In this document: positions 7,063 through 14,861 of the stretch, one piece after another
How the letters are laid out: every line of letters starts with the position of its first letter
Numbering within the stretch: position 1 is the first letter of the stretch
NCBI GenBank assembly: GCA_017417045.1
Contig: JAFPZZ010000002.1
Span: forward strand, 62,001-126,000
Length of the DNA stretch: 64,000 bases
Source of the DNA: Bacillota bacterium
GTDB lineage: Bacteria > Bacillota > Clostridia > Peptostreptococcales > Anaerovoracaceae
Direction of reading: 5' to 3'
Notes under the pieces: generated by a model
What the model was told of the DNA's origin: nothing
Databases searched by the model: none
Seen by the model: only the letters and a program-made list of their open reading frames with translations
Program-made: the position numbers and the translations under genes

Positions 7063-8217
7063 ATGAAAGATATATGCGTACTCGGGTCGACGGGCTCAAT
7101 AGGGACCCAGACCCTAGATATAGCCGCGGCTTATCCTGACAGCCTCAGGGTAGAGGCCATGAGCTGCGGAAGGAACACAGAGCTCTTCAGGGAGCAGCTC
7201 AGACGCTTTAAGCCGCGCCTTGCCGCGGCGGCCCTGGAGGAAGACGCGCTGGAGCTCTCCAGGGAATTCCCGGACATACAATTCTACAGCGGCATAGACG
7301 GCATAAGCCGCATGGCGCGCGAGAGCGAGAGCTCTATCGTGGTCAATTCGCTGCTCGGCATGATAGGCATAAGGCCGACCTATGAGGCCCTGCTCGCGGG
7401 CAAGGACATAGCCTTCGCGAACAAGGAGACCCTCGTCGCCGCCGGTGAGATCATAATGAGCGCGGTGAAGGAGAAGGGCGCAGCCTTCCTTCCCGTGGAC
7501 AGCGAGCATTCGGCCATATTCCAGTGCCTTCAGGGCGCAGCCGGCAATCCCGTGAGAAAGCTCATACTCACGGCTTCCGGAGGCCCGTTCAGGGGATACA
7601 GCCAAGGGCAGCTCGAATCGGTATCTCCGGCTCAGGCTCTTAGACACCCGAACTGGAGCATGGGAGCCAAGATAACGATAGATTCCGCGACAATGATGAA
7701 CAAGGGCCTCGAGATAATAGAGGCCTCCTGGCTCTTCGGGATACCGGCGGAGGATATAGAGGTCGTGGTGCATCCGCAGAGCGCAGTGCATTCGGCCGTT
7801 GAGTTCATGGACGGAGCGGTGATCGCGCAGATCGGAAGCCCGGACATGAAGATACCCATAGCCTACGCGCTCTCATATCCGAAGAGGCTGCCGGAAGCCG
7901 GAAGACCCTTCAGCTTCACGGAGCTTGGGTCTATGACTTTCGAAAAGCCGGATCATGAGACCTTCCGCTGCCTTGCCCTCGCGTACGAGGCCATAGCGCG
8001 CGGAGGCAGCTGCCCCGCGGTGATGAACGCGGCCAACGAGGCCGCCGTAGCGGCCTTCCTCTCGGAAAGGATAGGTTTCACCGACATCCCGCGCATAGTG
8101 GAGAGCTGCATGGACGCCGACCCCTGCGAGGCGGCTGATTCCATAGACGCGATACTTGAAAAGGAGCGCCTCACCCGGGAGAGGGCGGAGCGCATCATAG
8201 AAGAGGCCGGGCGCTGA
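7063..8217 (+). CDS. dxr: 1-deoxy-D-xylulose 5-phosphate reductoisomerase
   Basis: Second step of the MEP isoprenoid pathway: converts DXP to 2-C-methyl-D-erythritol 4-phosphate using NADPH. The N-terminal GSTGSIGTQTLDIA is the nucleotide site; ANKETLVAAG, PVDSEHSAIFQCL and TASGGPFRGY carry substrate and metal ligands; HPNWSMGAKITIDSATMMNKGLE follows; the C-terminal domain contains NAANEAAVAAFL. Length 384 aa, normal. GGGAGAAG precedes the ATG. The 87-nt gap after cdsA holds only GC-rich sequence with no clear signal. Confidence 0.96.
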   Translation: MKDICVLGSTGSIGTQTLDIAAAYPDSLRVEAMSCGRNTELFREQLRRFKPRLAAAALEEDALELSREFPDIQFYSGIDGISRMARESESSIVVNSLLGMIGIRPTYEALLAGKDIAFANKETLVAAGEIIMSAVKEKGAAFLPVDSEHSAIFQCLQGAAGNPVRKLILTASGGPFRGYSQGQLESVSPAQALRHPNWSMGAKITIDSATMMNKGLEIIEASWLFGIPAEDIEVVVHPQSAVHSAVEFMDGAVIAQIGSPDMKIPIAYALSYPKRLPEAGRPFSFTELGSMTFEKPDHETFRCLALAYEAIARGGSCPAVMNAANEAAVAAFLSERIGFTDIPRIVESCMDADPCEAADSIDAILEKERLTRERAERIIEEAGR

Positions 8218-8234
8218 AGGATCTATTCGCGCTT

Positions 8235-9011
8235 ATGCTTATGAAGATACTTACAGTTATTTTTTCAATATTTCTCTTCTGCCTGCTGATACTCTCTCAT
8301 GAGTTCGGCCATTTTGCCGTGGCCAAGCTCATAGGAGTCAGGGTGAACGAGTTCTCTGTCGGCATGGGCCCGCTGCTCTTTGGAAAGAAGAAGGGCGACA
8401 CCCAGTATTCCCTCAGGCTCTTCCCTATAGGAGGCTATTGCATGCTTCAGGGAGAGGATGAGACGGAGGACGGGGAAGAAGGGATCAGCGACGATCCATC
8501 TTCCTTCGCCAACCAGAGCCCCCTCAAGAAGATCGCCGTCCTCGCGGCGGGCTCGTTCATGAACATATTTACGGCGCTCGTAGTCCTGCTCATCATCTAT
8601 CTGGCGCTCGGCTATCCCTTCGGGGTATCCGCAAGGGCGGCCTTCAGGGTCATGGGCATCTTCGCCGCCGCAGTCAAGGACGGTCTCGTCCAGATACTGG
8701 GAGGAGAGGTCGGAAGGGAAGACGTCATGGGCGTCGTCGGCATGGTCGGCTTCATAAGCGAGCAGGCCAGCTACGGCTTTCTGAACGTGGCCTTCCTGCT
8801 CTGCATGATCAGCGTCAATCTCGGGATCATAAACATGCTCCCCATACCTGCGCTGGACGGCGGAAGGATACTCTTCGTCATAATACGCTGGCTCTCCGGA
8901 GGGAGGCTCTCCGCGAAAGCCGAAGCCTACGTGCATACCGCGGGAATGGTGCTGCTTTTAGCGCTGATGGTATTCCTGGCGATAAACGATTCGATAAATC
9001 TTCTCAGATGA
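8235..9011 (+). CDS. rseP: RseP-type site-2 zinc metalloprotease lacking its PDZ domain
   Basis: Intramembrane protease family that cleaves anti-sigma factors and signal-peptide remnants. The zinc motif HEFGH is at residues 22-26 in the first membrane segment, and the second motif, LDGG with D208, is in PIPALDGGRILF. The protein has only 258 aa, whereas RseP/RasP proteins have about 340-450. The loss is internal: after the second hydrophobic segment (FTALVVLLIIYLALGYP, ending near residue 130) the chain passes almost at once into the conserved post-PDZ part (AAFRVMGIFAAAVKDGL, then the GMVGFI region). Nothing with PDZ character lies between. The ATG at 8235 has a weak GAAGGA 14 nt upstream; ATG 8241 is an alternative start. 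Confidence 0.9.
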   Translation: MLMKILTVIFSIFLFCLLILSHEFGHFAVAKLIGVRVNEFSVGMGPLLFGKKKGDTQYSLRLFPIGGYCMLQGEDETEDGEEGISDDPSSFANQSPLKKIAVLAAGSFMNIFTALVVLLIIYLALGYPFGVSARAAFRVMGIFAAAVKDGLVQILGGEVGREDVMGVVGMVGFISEQASYGFLNVAFLLCMISVNLGIINMLPIPALDGGRILFVIIRWLSGGRLSAKAEAYVHTAGMVLLLALMVFLAINDSINLLR

Positions 9012-9033
9012 AGCGGTCTTAAGAGGTGATCGA

Positions 9034-10113
9034 ATGAAAGCAACAAGACAGGTCAACTGCGGAGGCGTGCTCATCGGAGGAGGCGCTCCCGTATCCATAC
9101 AGTCGATGACGAACACCGACACCAGGGATCCCAAGGCGACGCTCGCCCAGATCGACAGGCTTGCGGAGGCGGGCTGCCAGATCATAAGGCTCGCTGTGCC
9201 CGACATGAAGGCCGCGGAAGGCTTCGCCGAGATCAGGAAGCTCTCGCCGCTGCCCATGGTCGCGGATATACATTTCGACTACAGGCTGGCTCTGGCGGCT
9301 ATAGACGCCGGAGCCGACAAGATAAGGATCAATCCCGGGAACATAGGCTCCGAGGAAAGGGTCAGGGCCGTGCTCGAGAGCGCCAAGTCGGCGCGCATAC
9401 CCGTGCGCATAGGCGTCAACGCGGGATCGCTCGAGAAGCCCCTTCTCGAAAAATACGGCCGCGTATGCGCCGAGGCTCTGTGCGAGAGCGCGCAGAACGC
9501 CGTCGAATACGCGAGGAGCTTCGGCTTCGAGGATATAGTCGTATCGCTTAAATCCTCCGACGTGGCGATCAATCACAAAGCTCATAAGCTCTTTAGGGAA
9601 TCGTCCGACCTTCCTATGCATATTGGGCTCACCGAAGCGGGCGCCTCGGAGGCCGCGGAGATGAAATCCGCGGTGGCCATAGGAGCGCTTTTACTTGACG
9701 GGATAGGGGAAACTGTGAGAGTATCTCTGACAGGAGATCCTCTCAGAGAGGTCATACTCGCAAAGAAGATACTCGCCGCCGCGGGCGTTAGGAGGAGCGG
9801 AATAGACCTCGTGTCCTGCCCGACCTGCGGAAGGACGAGGGTCGATCTTCCATCTATAGCGCTTAAGGTCGAAAAGGCACTTGCGCCTCTGTCAGAAAGG
9901 CTCGCTGGCGAAGGACGCTTCATAAGGGTGGCAGTCATGGGCTGTGAGGTCAACGGACCGGGAGAGGCCTCCGGCGCCGATTTCGGAGTCGCCTGCGGGA
10001 CGGGCTGCGGCCTGCTGATACGAAACGGCGAGATAATAAAAAGGGTCGATGAGGAAGAGATCTGCGATCAGCTGATCGCCCTCATCGAGGATGATATATC
10101 AGGTAATAAATGA
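9034..10113 (+). CDS. ispG: 4-hydroxy-3-methylbut-2-en-1-yl diphosphate synthase (flavodoxin type)
   Basis: Fourth enzyme counted back from the end of the MEP pathway's ring-opening branch: an oxygen-sensitive 4Fe-4S enzyme converting MEcPP to HMBPP. The TIM-barrel part begins TRQVNCGGVLIGGGAPVSIQ, followed by NTDTRDP, VADIHFDYRLA and IRINPGNIG. The C-terminal half holds the cluster ligands in SCPTCGRTRVD and VMGCEVNGPGEA. The length of 359 aa fits the compact bacterial form. AAGAGGTGA precedes the ATG. Its TGA overlaps the ATG of the following lipoprotein by four bases, coupling the two. polC or proS, common next neighbours in Firmicutes, are absent. Confidence 0.96.
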   Translation: MKATRQVNCGGVLIGGGAPVSIQSMTNTDTRDPKATLAQIDRLAEAGCQIIRLAVPDMKAAEGFAEIRKLSPLPMVADIHFDYRLALAAIDAGADKIRINPGNIGSEERVRAVLESAKSARIPVRIGVNAGSLEKPLLEKYGRVCAEALCESAQNAVEYARSFGFEDIVVSLKSSDVAINHKAHKLFRESSDLPMHIGLTEAGASEAAEMKSAVAIGALLLDGIGETVRVSLTGDPLREVILAKKILAAAGVRRSGIDLVSCPTCGRTRVDLPSIALKVEKALAPLSERLAGEGRFIRVAVMGCEVNGPGEASGADFGVACGTGCGLLIRNGEIIKRVDEEEICDQLIALIEDDISGNK

Positions 10114-12545
10114 GAAACATTAGAAAACTCATCGCCTGCGCGCTCGTAGCTGTGATAGTCATAGGCGCGCTCGCAGCCTGCGGGGAGATCCCTCAGGCTC
10201 CTGAGAGCACCTCTCAGGAAGATGGTGAAAAAACGGAAGACGATTCGTCGGACTTATATACCTACGACGCACAGCTTCCCATAATAGACGGTTCGATCTC
10301 AGCGGAGGCGCTGGCGGACGCGTTCTATGGCAGTCTGGACAGAGAAGGGGCTGCCGGTCTTCGCGTGTCTTTTTCCGGCACCGAACGGGCGCTTGAAAGG
10401 CTCTCCGAAGGGGAGATAGACGCGGCCCTAATAGCGGCGGACAGTAAGCTCGCGAGCAGCATCGCCTCCGGAGAGATGGGAGACCTTAAGATCTTTGAGC
10501 TCGCCAGGGACGCAGTCGTGTTTGCCGTGTCAAAAAACAACATGGTCGACGGACTCTCCTCTGAGCAGATAAGGGATATATATTCTGGAGAGATAAGCAG
10601 CTGGAAGGACGCCGGCGGCGCGGAGGTCCAGATCAAGGCCTATCAGAGGCCGGCAGGATCCGAGCTCAGGGCCCTCATGGAGGCCGTCGTCATGGACGGC
10701 GAAGAGGCTCTGGACGAGCAGCTTAGGCCGCGCTACAGCGAGGAGGAAGGAGTCTATTACGAGCAGTCGGGCTACGACGCCGCGCCCGCGGCAATGGGCT
10801 ATGCCTTCTGGTTCCAGGCGGCGCCCGGATATGAGAGCAGCAAGCTTCTAAGCGTCGACGAAGTTGCGCCTTCTCCCGAGACCATAGCCTCAGGAGAGTA
10901 TCCCTTCAGTTTCGGCTACTATCTCGTGGTCAAAAGCGACGATCTGGGCTTTGCCGGAGCGGACCTTCTGGCCGCATACATGCAGGGTCCCTTCGTTCAG
11001 GACCTGATCGCGGGCTCAGGCTACGTAAACCTCAAAGGAACTCCGGCCGCGGATGACGCGAAGCCCTCTCCCGATCAGCCGGAGGAAGGAAGCGAGCAGG
11101 CGGAGAATCAGACGCCTTACAGCAACAACTCCTCGAAGAGCTCGCTTCTCAGTTACGCGGCAGCGGCTTCGATAGAGTTCAAGACAGAATATCAGGGAGG
11201 CAAGAAGAGCTCCCCCAACAGATACGTCAGTATAAGCGGACTCGCAGACGCCGAGGTGCAGGAAAAGATCAACGCCAGGATAGAGGAGCTTTCCGACGAA
11301 TATACCGCGGGAACTTCGCTTCCGTCATACCGGGGGCTCGACGCTTCGGTTGAGCAGTTCGAAGAGAGCTTCGAAAAGAGTTCCAGCATAGAGCTCAGCT
11401 TCGCCGCGGGGGACATAGTCTCCTTCAGGGCGGAGAGGACCGCCGAGATAGACGGCCTGACGATACGTGAGATCAGCGGCCTCAGTTTCGACCTGAGGAC
11501 GGGAGAGGAGCTGAGCATAGGCGATCTCTTCGGCTCAGGCTTCGATGTGAGCGCAGCCGTCGACAGCGCGGTCAGGCGTTATATCAGGGAGAATATGCTG
11601 GATTCCGCCGATCCCGCTTCCTCCGAGAACCTCATACGGCCCTTCGGCGGGATAAACGCGGACCAGCCTTTCTATCTTTCCGACGAGGGACTGAACGTAG
11701 TGATAGACGGCAGCAACGAGGAGTTCGATCTGGGCTCTGAGACGGAATTCTCGCCTATAGTCATCACGGTGGGCTACGACCTCCTGGACGGATCCTTCAT
11801 AGGCGCCAGGGACAGCAACCCCTCGATCTACGAGGAGCCCGAGTCCATACCTTACCTCTTCAAAGGAAACAGTTACGGCAGCGTCACCGAGCTCATAGAG
11901 CACTACAACGGCAGCGACGAGCGAATAAGCTTCAGCTCTGTATATACCTATCCGGCAGGCTTCCCGAAGAAGCTCCTGGGCAGGATCAGGGAGGACGTCC
12001 TCGCCGCGCTTCCCAACGCGGCTTACTACGAGGAAGTCCTCGCAAGCGGCATGTCGGAGCTCGATTCTCTGAGCTTCTTCGCCGTAAGCGAATGCAGTCA
12101 AGTTGGAGGATATTACTGCGTAAGGCAGCGCTTGATCACGCAGGACGCCGATACCGGAGAATTCAGCGAGCGGACTGTCCTGAGCCTCTATGATTCCGAG
12201 CTCGAGCCTGCCGAGCTATCAGCTCTCTTCAGCGAAGGCTCGGACTGGGAGAGCGTCGTGCTCAAGGCGCTGAGCTCAGCGTTCAAAAAGGATATCACCG
12301 ACGAGCTGCTCTATACCTACAACGGAGAGAAGGCCGCCGACCTGATGGAAGGCCTCGGCTTCGTCCTGAGTCCCGACGGAATAGATCTCATGACTTCACC
12401 ATTTGAGGTCGCGAAGCGCGGGAAGAAGGGCTCCAGCATGACCCAGCTCAGCTTCAGTATGAAGTACGCTGACTTCGGCGAGGGGAGCATGGCCTTCGCG
12501 CCGGTGGGCGGGCAGGATGTGAGCGAGCAGTCTGGTGAGATCTGA
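10110..12545 (+). CDS. Large lipoprotein: PstS-like binding domain joined to DUF3298/RsiV-like modules
   Basis: An 811-aa predicted lipoprotein. A basic start and hydrophobic stretch lead to the lipobox A-L-A-A-C24. Residues about 50-308 look like a phosphate-type periplasmic binding protein (PstS family): FSGTERALERLSEGEIDAALIA, VFAVSKNNMVDGLSSEQIRDIYSG, SSWKDAGG, YQRPAGSELRALME and a FGYYLVVKSD segment. A low-complexity linker (about 309-340, rich in P, E, Q, N, S) leads to a part with FDLRTGEELSIGDLFGSG, the DUF3298 motif of RsiV/PdaC-type extracytoplasmic domains. Residues about 580-811 look like a second, more diverged copy. No Pst transport genes are nearby. The role is unknown; sensing an anion or cell-wall fragment outside the membrane is a guess. 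Confidence 0.75.
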   Translation: MRNIRKLIACALVAVIVIGALAACGEIPQAPESTSQEDGEKTEDDSSDLYTYDAQLPIIDGSISAEALADAFYGSLDREGAAGLRVSFSGTERALERLSEGEIDAALIAADSKLASSIASGEMGDLKIFELARDAVVFAVSKNNMVDGLSSEQIRDIYSGEISSWKDAGGAEVQIKAYQRPAGSELRALMEAVVMDGEEALDEQLRPRYSEEEGVYYEQSGYDAAPAAMGYAFWFQAAPGYESSKLLSVDEVAPSPETIASGEYPFSFGYYLVVKSDDLGFAGADLLAAYMQGPFVQDLIAGSGYVNLKGTPAADDAKPSPDQPEEGSEQAENQTPYSNNSSKSSLLSYAAAASIEFKTEYQGGKKSSPNRYVSISGLADAEVQEKINARIEELSDEYTAGTSLPSYRGLDASVEQFEESFEKSSSIELSFAAGDIVSFRAERTAEIDGLTIREISGLSFDLRTGEELSIGDLFGSGFDVSAAVDSAVRRYIRENMLDSADPASSENLIRPFGGINADQPFYLSDEGLNVVIDGSNEEFDLGSETEFSPIVITVGYDLLDGSFIGARDSNPSIYEEPESIPYLFKGNSYGSVTELIEHYNGSDERISFSSVYTYPAGFPKKLLGRIREDVLAALPNAAYYEEVLASGMSELDSLSFFAVSECSQVGGYYCVRQRLITQDADTGEFSERTVLSLYDSELEPAELSALFSEGSDWESVVLKALSSAFKKDITDELLYTYNGEKAADLMEGLGFVLSPDGIDLMTSPFEVAKRGKKGSSMTQLSFSMKYADFGEGSMAFAPVGGQDVSEQSGEI

Positions 12546-12637
12546 GCGCGGAAACGATTAGATCTTTCTTTAAGAGATGTTGCCGCAGACGCGTAGTTTT
12601 CATGGTCCGAGCCTTAATTTCTCTCAAAAAGAAAGGC

Positions 12638-12666
12638 TTGCAATCTCATTAATGATTTGCTAATAT
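12638..12666 (+). promoter_or_regulatory. rimP-nusA-infB operon promoter
   Basis: TTGCAA (12638-12643), a 17-bp spacer and TAATAT (12661-12666) with TG one base upstream (extended -10). A TATAAT at 12664 is also present but is less well spaced. The predicted start near 12673 gives a leader of about 47 nt. Confidence 0.7.
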
Positions 12667-12689
12667 AATCAAAGTATACGTTATTTTTT

Positions 12690-12712
12690 AGGAGTGGACA
12701 GGGCGTCCACTC
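12690..12712 (+). promoter_or_regulatory. Leader hairpin hiding the only Shine-Dalgarno-like site of rimP
   Basis: GAGTGGAC (12692-12699) and GTCCACTC (12705-12712) form a perfect 8-bp stem with a five-base loop. The stem contains AGGAG (12690-12694), the only ribosome-binding-like sequence in the leader, which lies 25 nt before the ATG. Nothing like a binding site occupies the TTAATTT directly before the start. A role in controlling rimP translation is inferred. Confidence 0.5.
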
Positions 12713-12719
12713 TTAATTT

Positions 12720-13211
12720 ATGGAGAAGCGGGAATTGGCCAGGAAGAAGATAGGCGACATGATCGCCGAATGGATGGACGGATTCGGCCGGGAGAACGGC
12801 TACGAGCTTTCGAGGAGCGAGTTCGTCAAGGAAGGCGGAAGCTGGTACCTCAGGGTCTTCGTCGACAAGCTCGAAGCGGACGGCTACGGGACTATGGGCA
12901 CCGACGACTGCGAGCTCATAAGCCGCTGGCTGTCGGAAAAGCTCGACCAGGAGGACCCCATAGCGCAGAACTACGTTCTCGAGGTGAGCTCGCCGGGCAT
13001 GGACAGGCCGCTGATCTCCGATAAGGATTTCATAAGGTTCAAGGGAGAGCTCGTGGACGTCAGCCTCTACGAGGCTATGGACGGTTCCAAGCTCATCACG
13101 GGAGAACTCGTGGAAAAGACCCCCGAGGCTCTGACCATAGCTGCGGACGGAAATGAGATAGTCATCCCCGCGGAGAAGGTCGCCCTCGTAAGGCTTGCAG
13201 TGGTATTTTAA
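12720..13211 (+). CDS. rimP: Ribosome maturation factor RimP
   Basis: Assists 30S subunit assembly; first gene of the nusA-infB operon. The 163-aa protein has the RimP two-domain pattern: an N-terminal part with SWYLRVFVDK, the conserved DDCELISRWLSEKLD and YVLEVSSPGMDRPL, and a C-terminal Sm-like part ending VIPAEKVALVRLAVVF. The start at ATG 12720 is supported by family length but lacks an adjacent ribosome binding site (see the leader hairpin). nusA begins 11 nt later. Confidence 0.93.
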   Translation: MEKRELARKKIGDMIAEWMDGFGRENGYELSRSEFVKEGGSWYLRVFVDKLEADGYGTMGTDDCELISRWLSEKLDQEDPIAQNYVLEVSSPGMDRPLISDKDFIRFKGELVDVSLYEAMDGSKLITGELVEKTPEALTIAADGNEIVIPAEKVALVRLAVVF

Positions 13212-13222
13212 GGAGGAATGCA

Positions 13223-14575
13223 ATGAATCTGGAGTTTCTCGAAGCAGTCGACGCGCTGGAGAGAGAGAAGCACATGTCGAAGGACATGCTTCTCGAGGCG
13301 ATCGAATCCGCTTTGGTCTCGGCATATAAAAAGAATTACGGGACTTCGCAGAACGTCAGGGTAGATATAGACAGAACCACCGGAGACATCAACGTCTACA
13401 TGAGGAGGGACATTGTCGAGGAGGTCGAGGATCCGTTCTCCCAGGCCAGCCTTGAGGAGGCTCAGGAGATCGACCCCGCCTACGAGATAGGCGACGTCAT
13501 AGAGTATCAGGTCACGCCGAGGGATTTCGGACGAATAGCCGCCCAGACCGCCAAGCAGGTAGTGGTCCAGAGGATCAGGGAAGCCGAGAGGAACATGATC
13601 TACGAGGACTACGTGGACCGTCAGGGCGAGGTGGTCACCGGCATAGTCCAGAGGATAAGCAACGGTACCGTCTACATGAACATAGGCAGGGCCGAGGGCA
13701 TACTCTCTTCCGGCGAGCAGATCCCCGGAGAGAGATACAGGGTAGGAGAGAGGATCAAGGTCTTCGTCATGGACGTCAAGAAGGCCAACAAGGGACCCCA
13801 GGTCTTCCTCAGCCGCACCCACCCGGGACTCGTAAAGAGGCTCTTCGAGCTCGAGGTCCCCGAGATCCAGGAGGGCACCGTGGAGATCAGGAGCATCTCC
13901 AGAGAGGCCGGATCCAGGAGCAAGATAGCAGTCTGCACCTACGATGAGAACGTCGACCCCGTCGGATCCTGCGTCGGACCCAGAGGCGCCCGCGTACAGG
14001 CCGTGGTAGACGAGCTCGGAGGAGAGAAGATAGATATAATCAACTGGTCCGAGGAGAGCGGAAGGCTCATAGCCGCGTCGCTGTCCCCCGCCAGGGTGGA
14101 GATGGTCGTGATCGACGAGGTCGGCAAGTCCGCCACAGTGGTCGTTCCCGATTACCAGCTCTCCCTCGCCATAGGCAAGGAGGGCCAGAACGTAAGGCTC
14201 GCAGCGAGGCTCTGCGGCTGGAAGATAGACATCAAGAGCCACAGCCAGTACTTCCCCGAGGGAACTCCTGATATAGACACCGACGACCCGATCTTCGAGT
14301 ATGTGGTGCGCGAGGAGCCTGAAGAAGACGAGATTTATGAAGATGCCGGACTTGGCGAGGCCGATGAAGCGCAGGACGCAGAAGCCGAAGCCATGGATGC
14401 TGAAGAGGCTGCCGAGGCAGGAGCGGAGGAGCCGGCTGAGATCAGCGTCTCCGCCGTGAAGAGGATGAAGAAGGCCGAGCTGATAGAGTTCGCGAAGACC
14501 CTCGGCATCGAGCTCGATCCAAAGGCGACGAACGCCGCGATGATAGAAGAGATCGTCGCCGCGATGGAAGGATAG
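13223..14575 (+). CDS. nusA: Transcription termination/antitermination protein NusA with C-terminal extension
   Basis: RNA-polymerase-associated pausing and termination factor. Domains in order: N-terminal RNAP-binding domain (MNLEFLEAVDALEREKHMSK, about 1-125), S1 (about 130-200, GEVVTGIVQRISNGTVYMNIG), KH1 (about 205-280, with VGPRGARVQAVVDELGGEKIDII) and KH2 (about 300-345, AIGKEGQNVRLAARLCGWKIDI). Typical Firmicute NusA proteins end soon after KH2. This one adds about 100 residues: a strongly acidic, Ala/Glu-rich linker and a final SAP- or HeH-like helical unit (KRMKKAELIEFAKTLGIEL). GGAGGAATG precedes the ATG. Confidence 0.95.
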   Translation: MNLEFLEAVDALEREKHMSKDMLLEAIESALVSAYKKNYGTSQNVRVDIDRTTGDINVYMRRDIVEEVEDPFSQASLEEAQEIDPAYEIGDVIEYQVTPRDFGRIAAQTAKQVVVQRIREAERNMIYEDYVDRQGEVVTGIVQRISNGTVYMNIGRAEGILSSGEQIPGERYRVGERIKVFVMDVKKANKGPQVFLSRTHPGLVKRLFELEVPEIQEGTVEIRSISREAGSRSKIAVCTYDENVDPVGSCVGPRGARVQAVVDELGGEKIDIINWSEESGRLIAASLSPARVEMVVIDEVGKSATVVVPDYQLSLAIGKEGQNVRLAARLCGWKIDIKSHSQYFPEGTPDIDTDDPIFEYVVREEPEEDEIYEDAGLGEADEAQDAEAEAMDAEEAAEAGAEEPAEISVSAVKRMKKAELIEFAKTLGIELDPKATNAAMIEEIVAAMEG

Positions 14576-14576
14576 G

Positions 14577-14861
14577 ATGGAAGAAAGATACGTTCCGATG
14601 AGAAGATGCGTCGGATGCATGAGGTCGCTTCCCAAGCCGCAGCTGATAAGGCTCGCGGATACCCCGGACGGAATAGCCGAGGAGCTCTCCGGAAGGGGAG
14701 GCAGGGGAGTGTACCTGTGCGTCAGCGAGGATTGTCTTTCGAAGGCGATCAAAAAGAACGCGTTTTCGAGGAGCTTCAAGAGAAAGATAGAAGACGAGGA
14801 ATATGACCGGCTGCGGGAAGCGCTGAGGCTGCACGCGGAAGGATCTTTGGAGGTGATGTAA
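14577..14861 (+). CDS. rnpM: YlxR family protein (RNase P modulator RnpM)
   Basis: Small RNA-binding protein of the YlxR/DUF448 family, reported in Bacillus subtilis to bind RNase P RNA and modulate its activity. The 94-aa sequence has the signature MRRCVGCMRSLPKPQLIRL with paired cysteines, then SGRGGRGVYLCVSEDCL and KKNAFSRSFK. It starts one base after the nusA stop and ends on the base before infB, with GGAGGTGA of the next gene inside its end. The ribosomal-protein L7Ae-like gene ylxQ, which often sits between ylxR and infB, is missing here. rnpB itself is about 16 kb downstream in the window. Confidence 0.92.
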   Translation: MEERYVPMRRCVGCMRSLPKPQLIRLADTPDGIAEELSGRGGRGVYLCVSEDCLSKAIKKNAFSRSFKRKIEDEEYDRLREALRLHAEGSLEVM

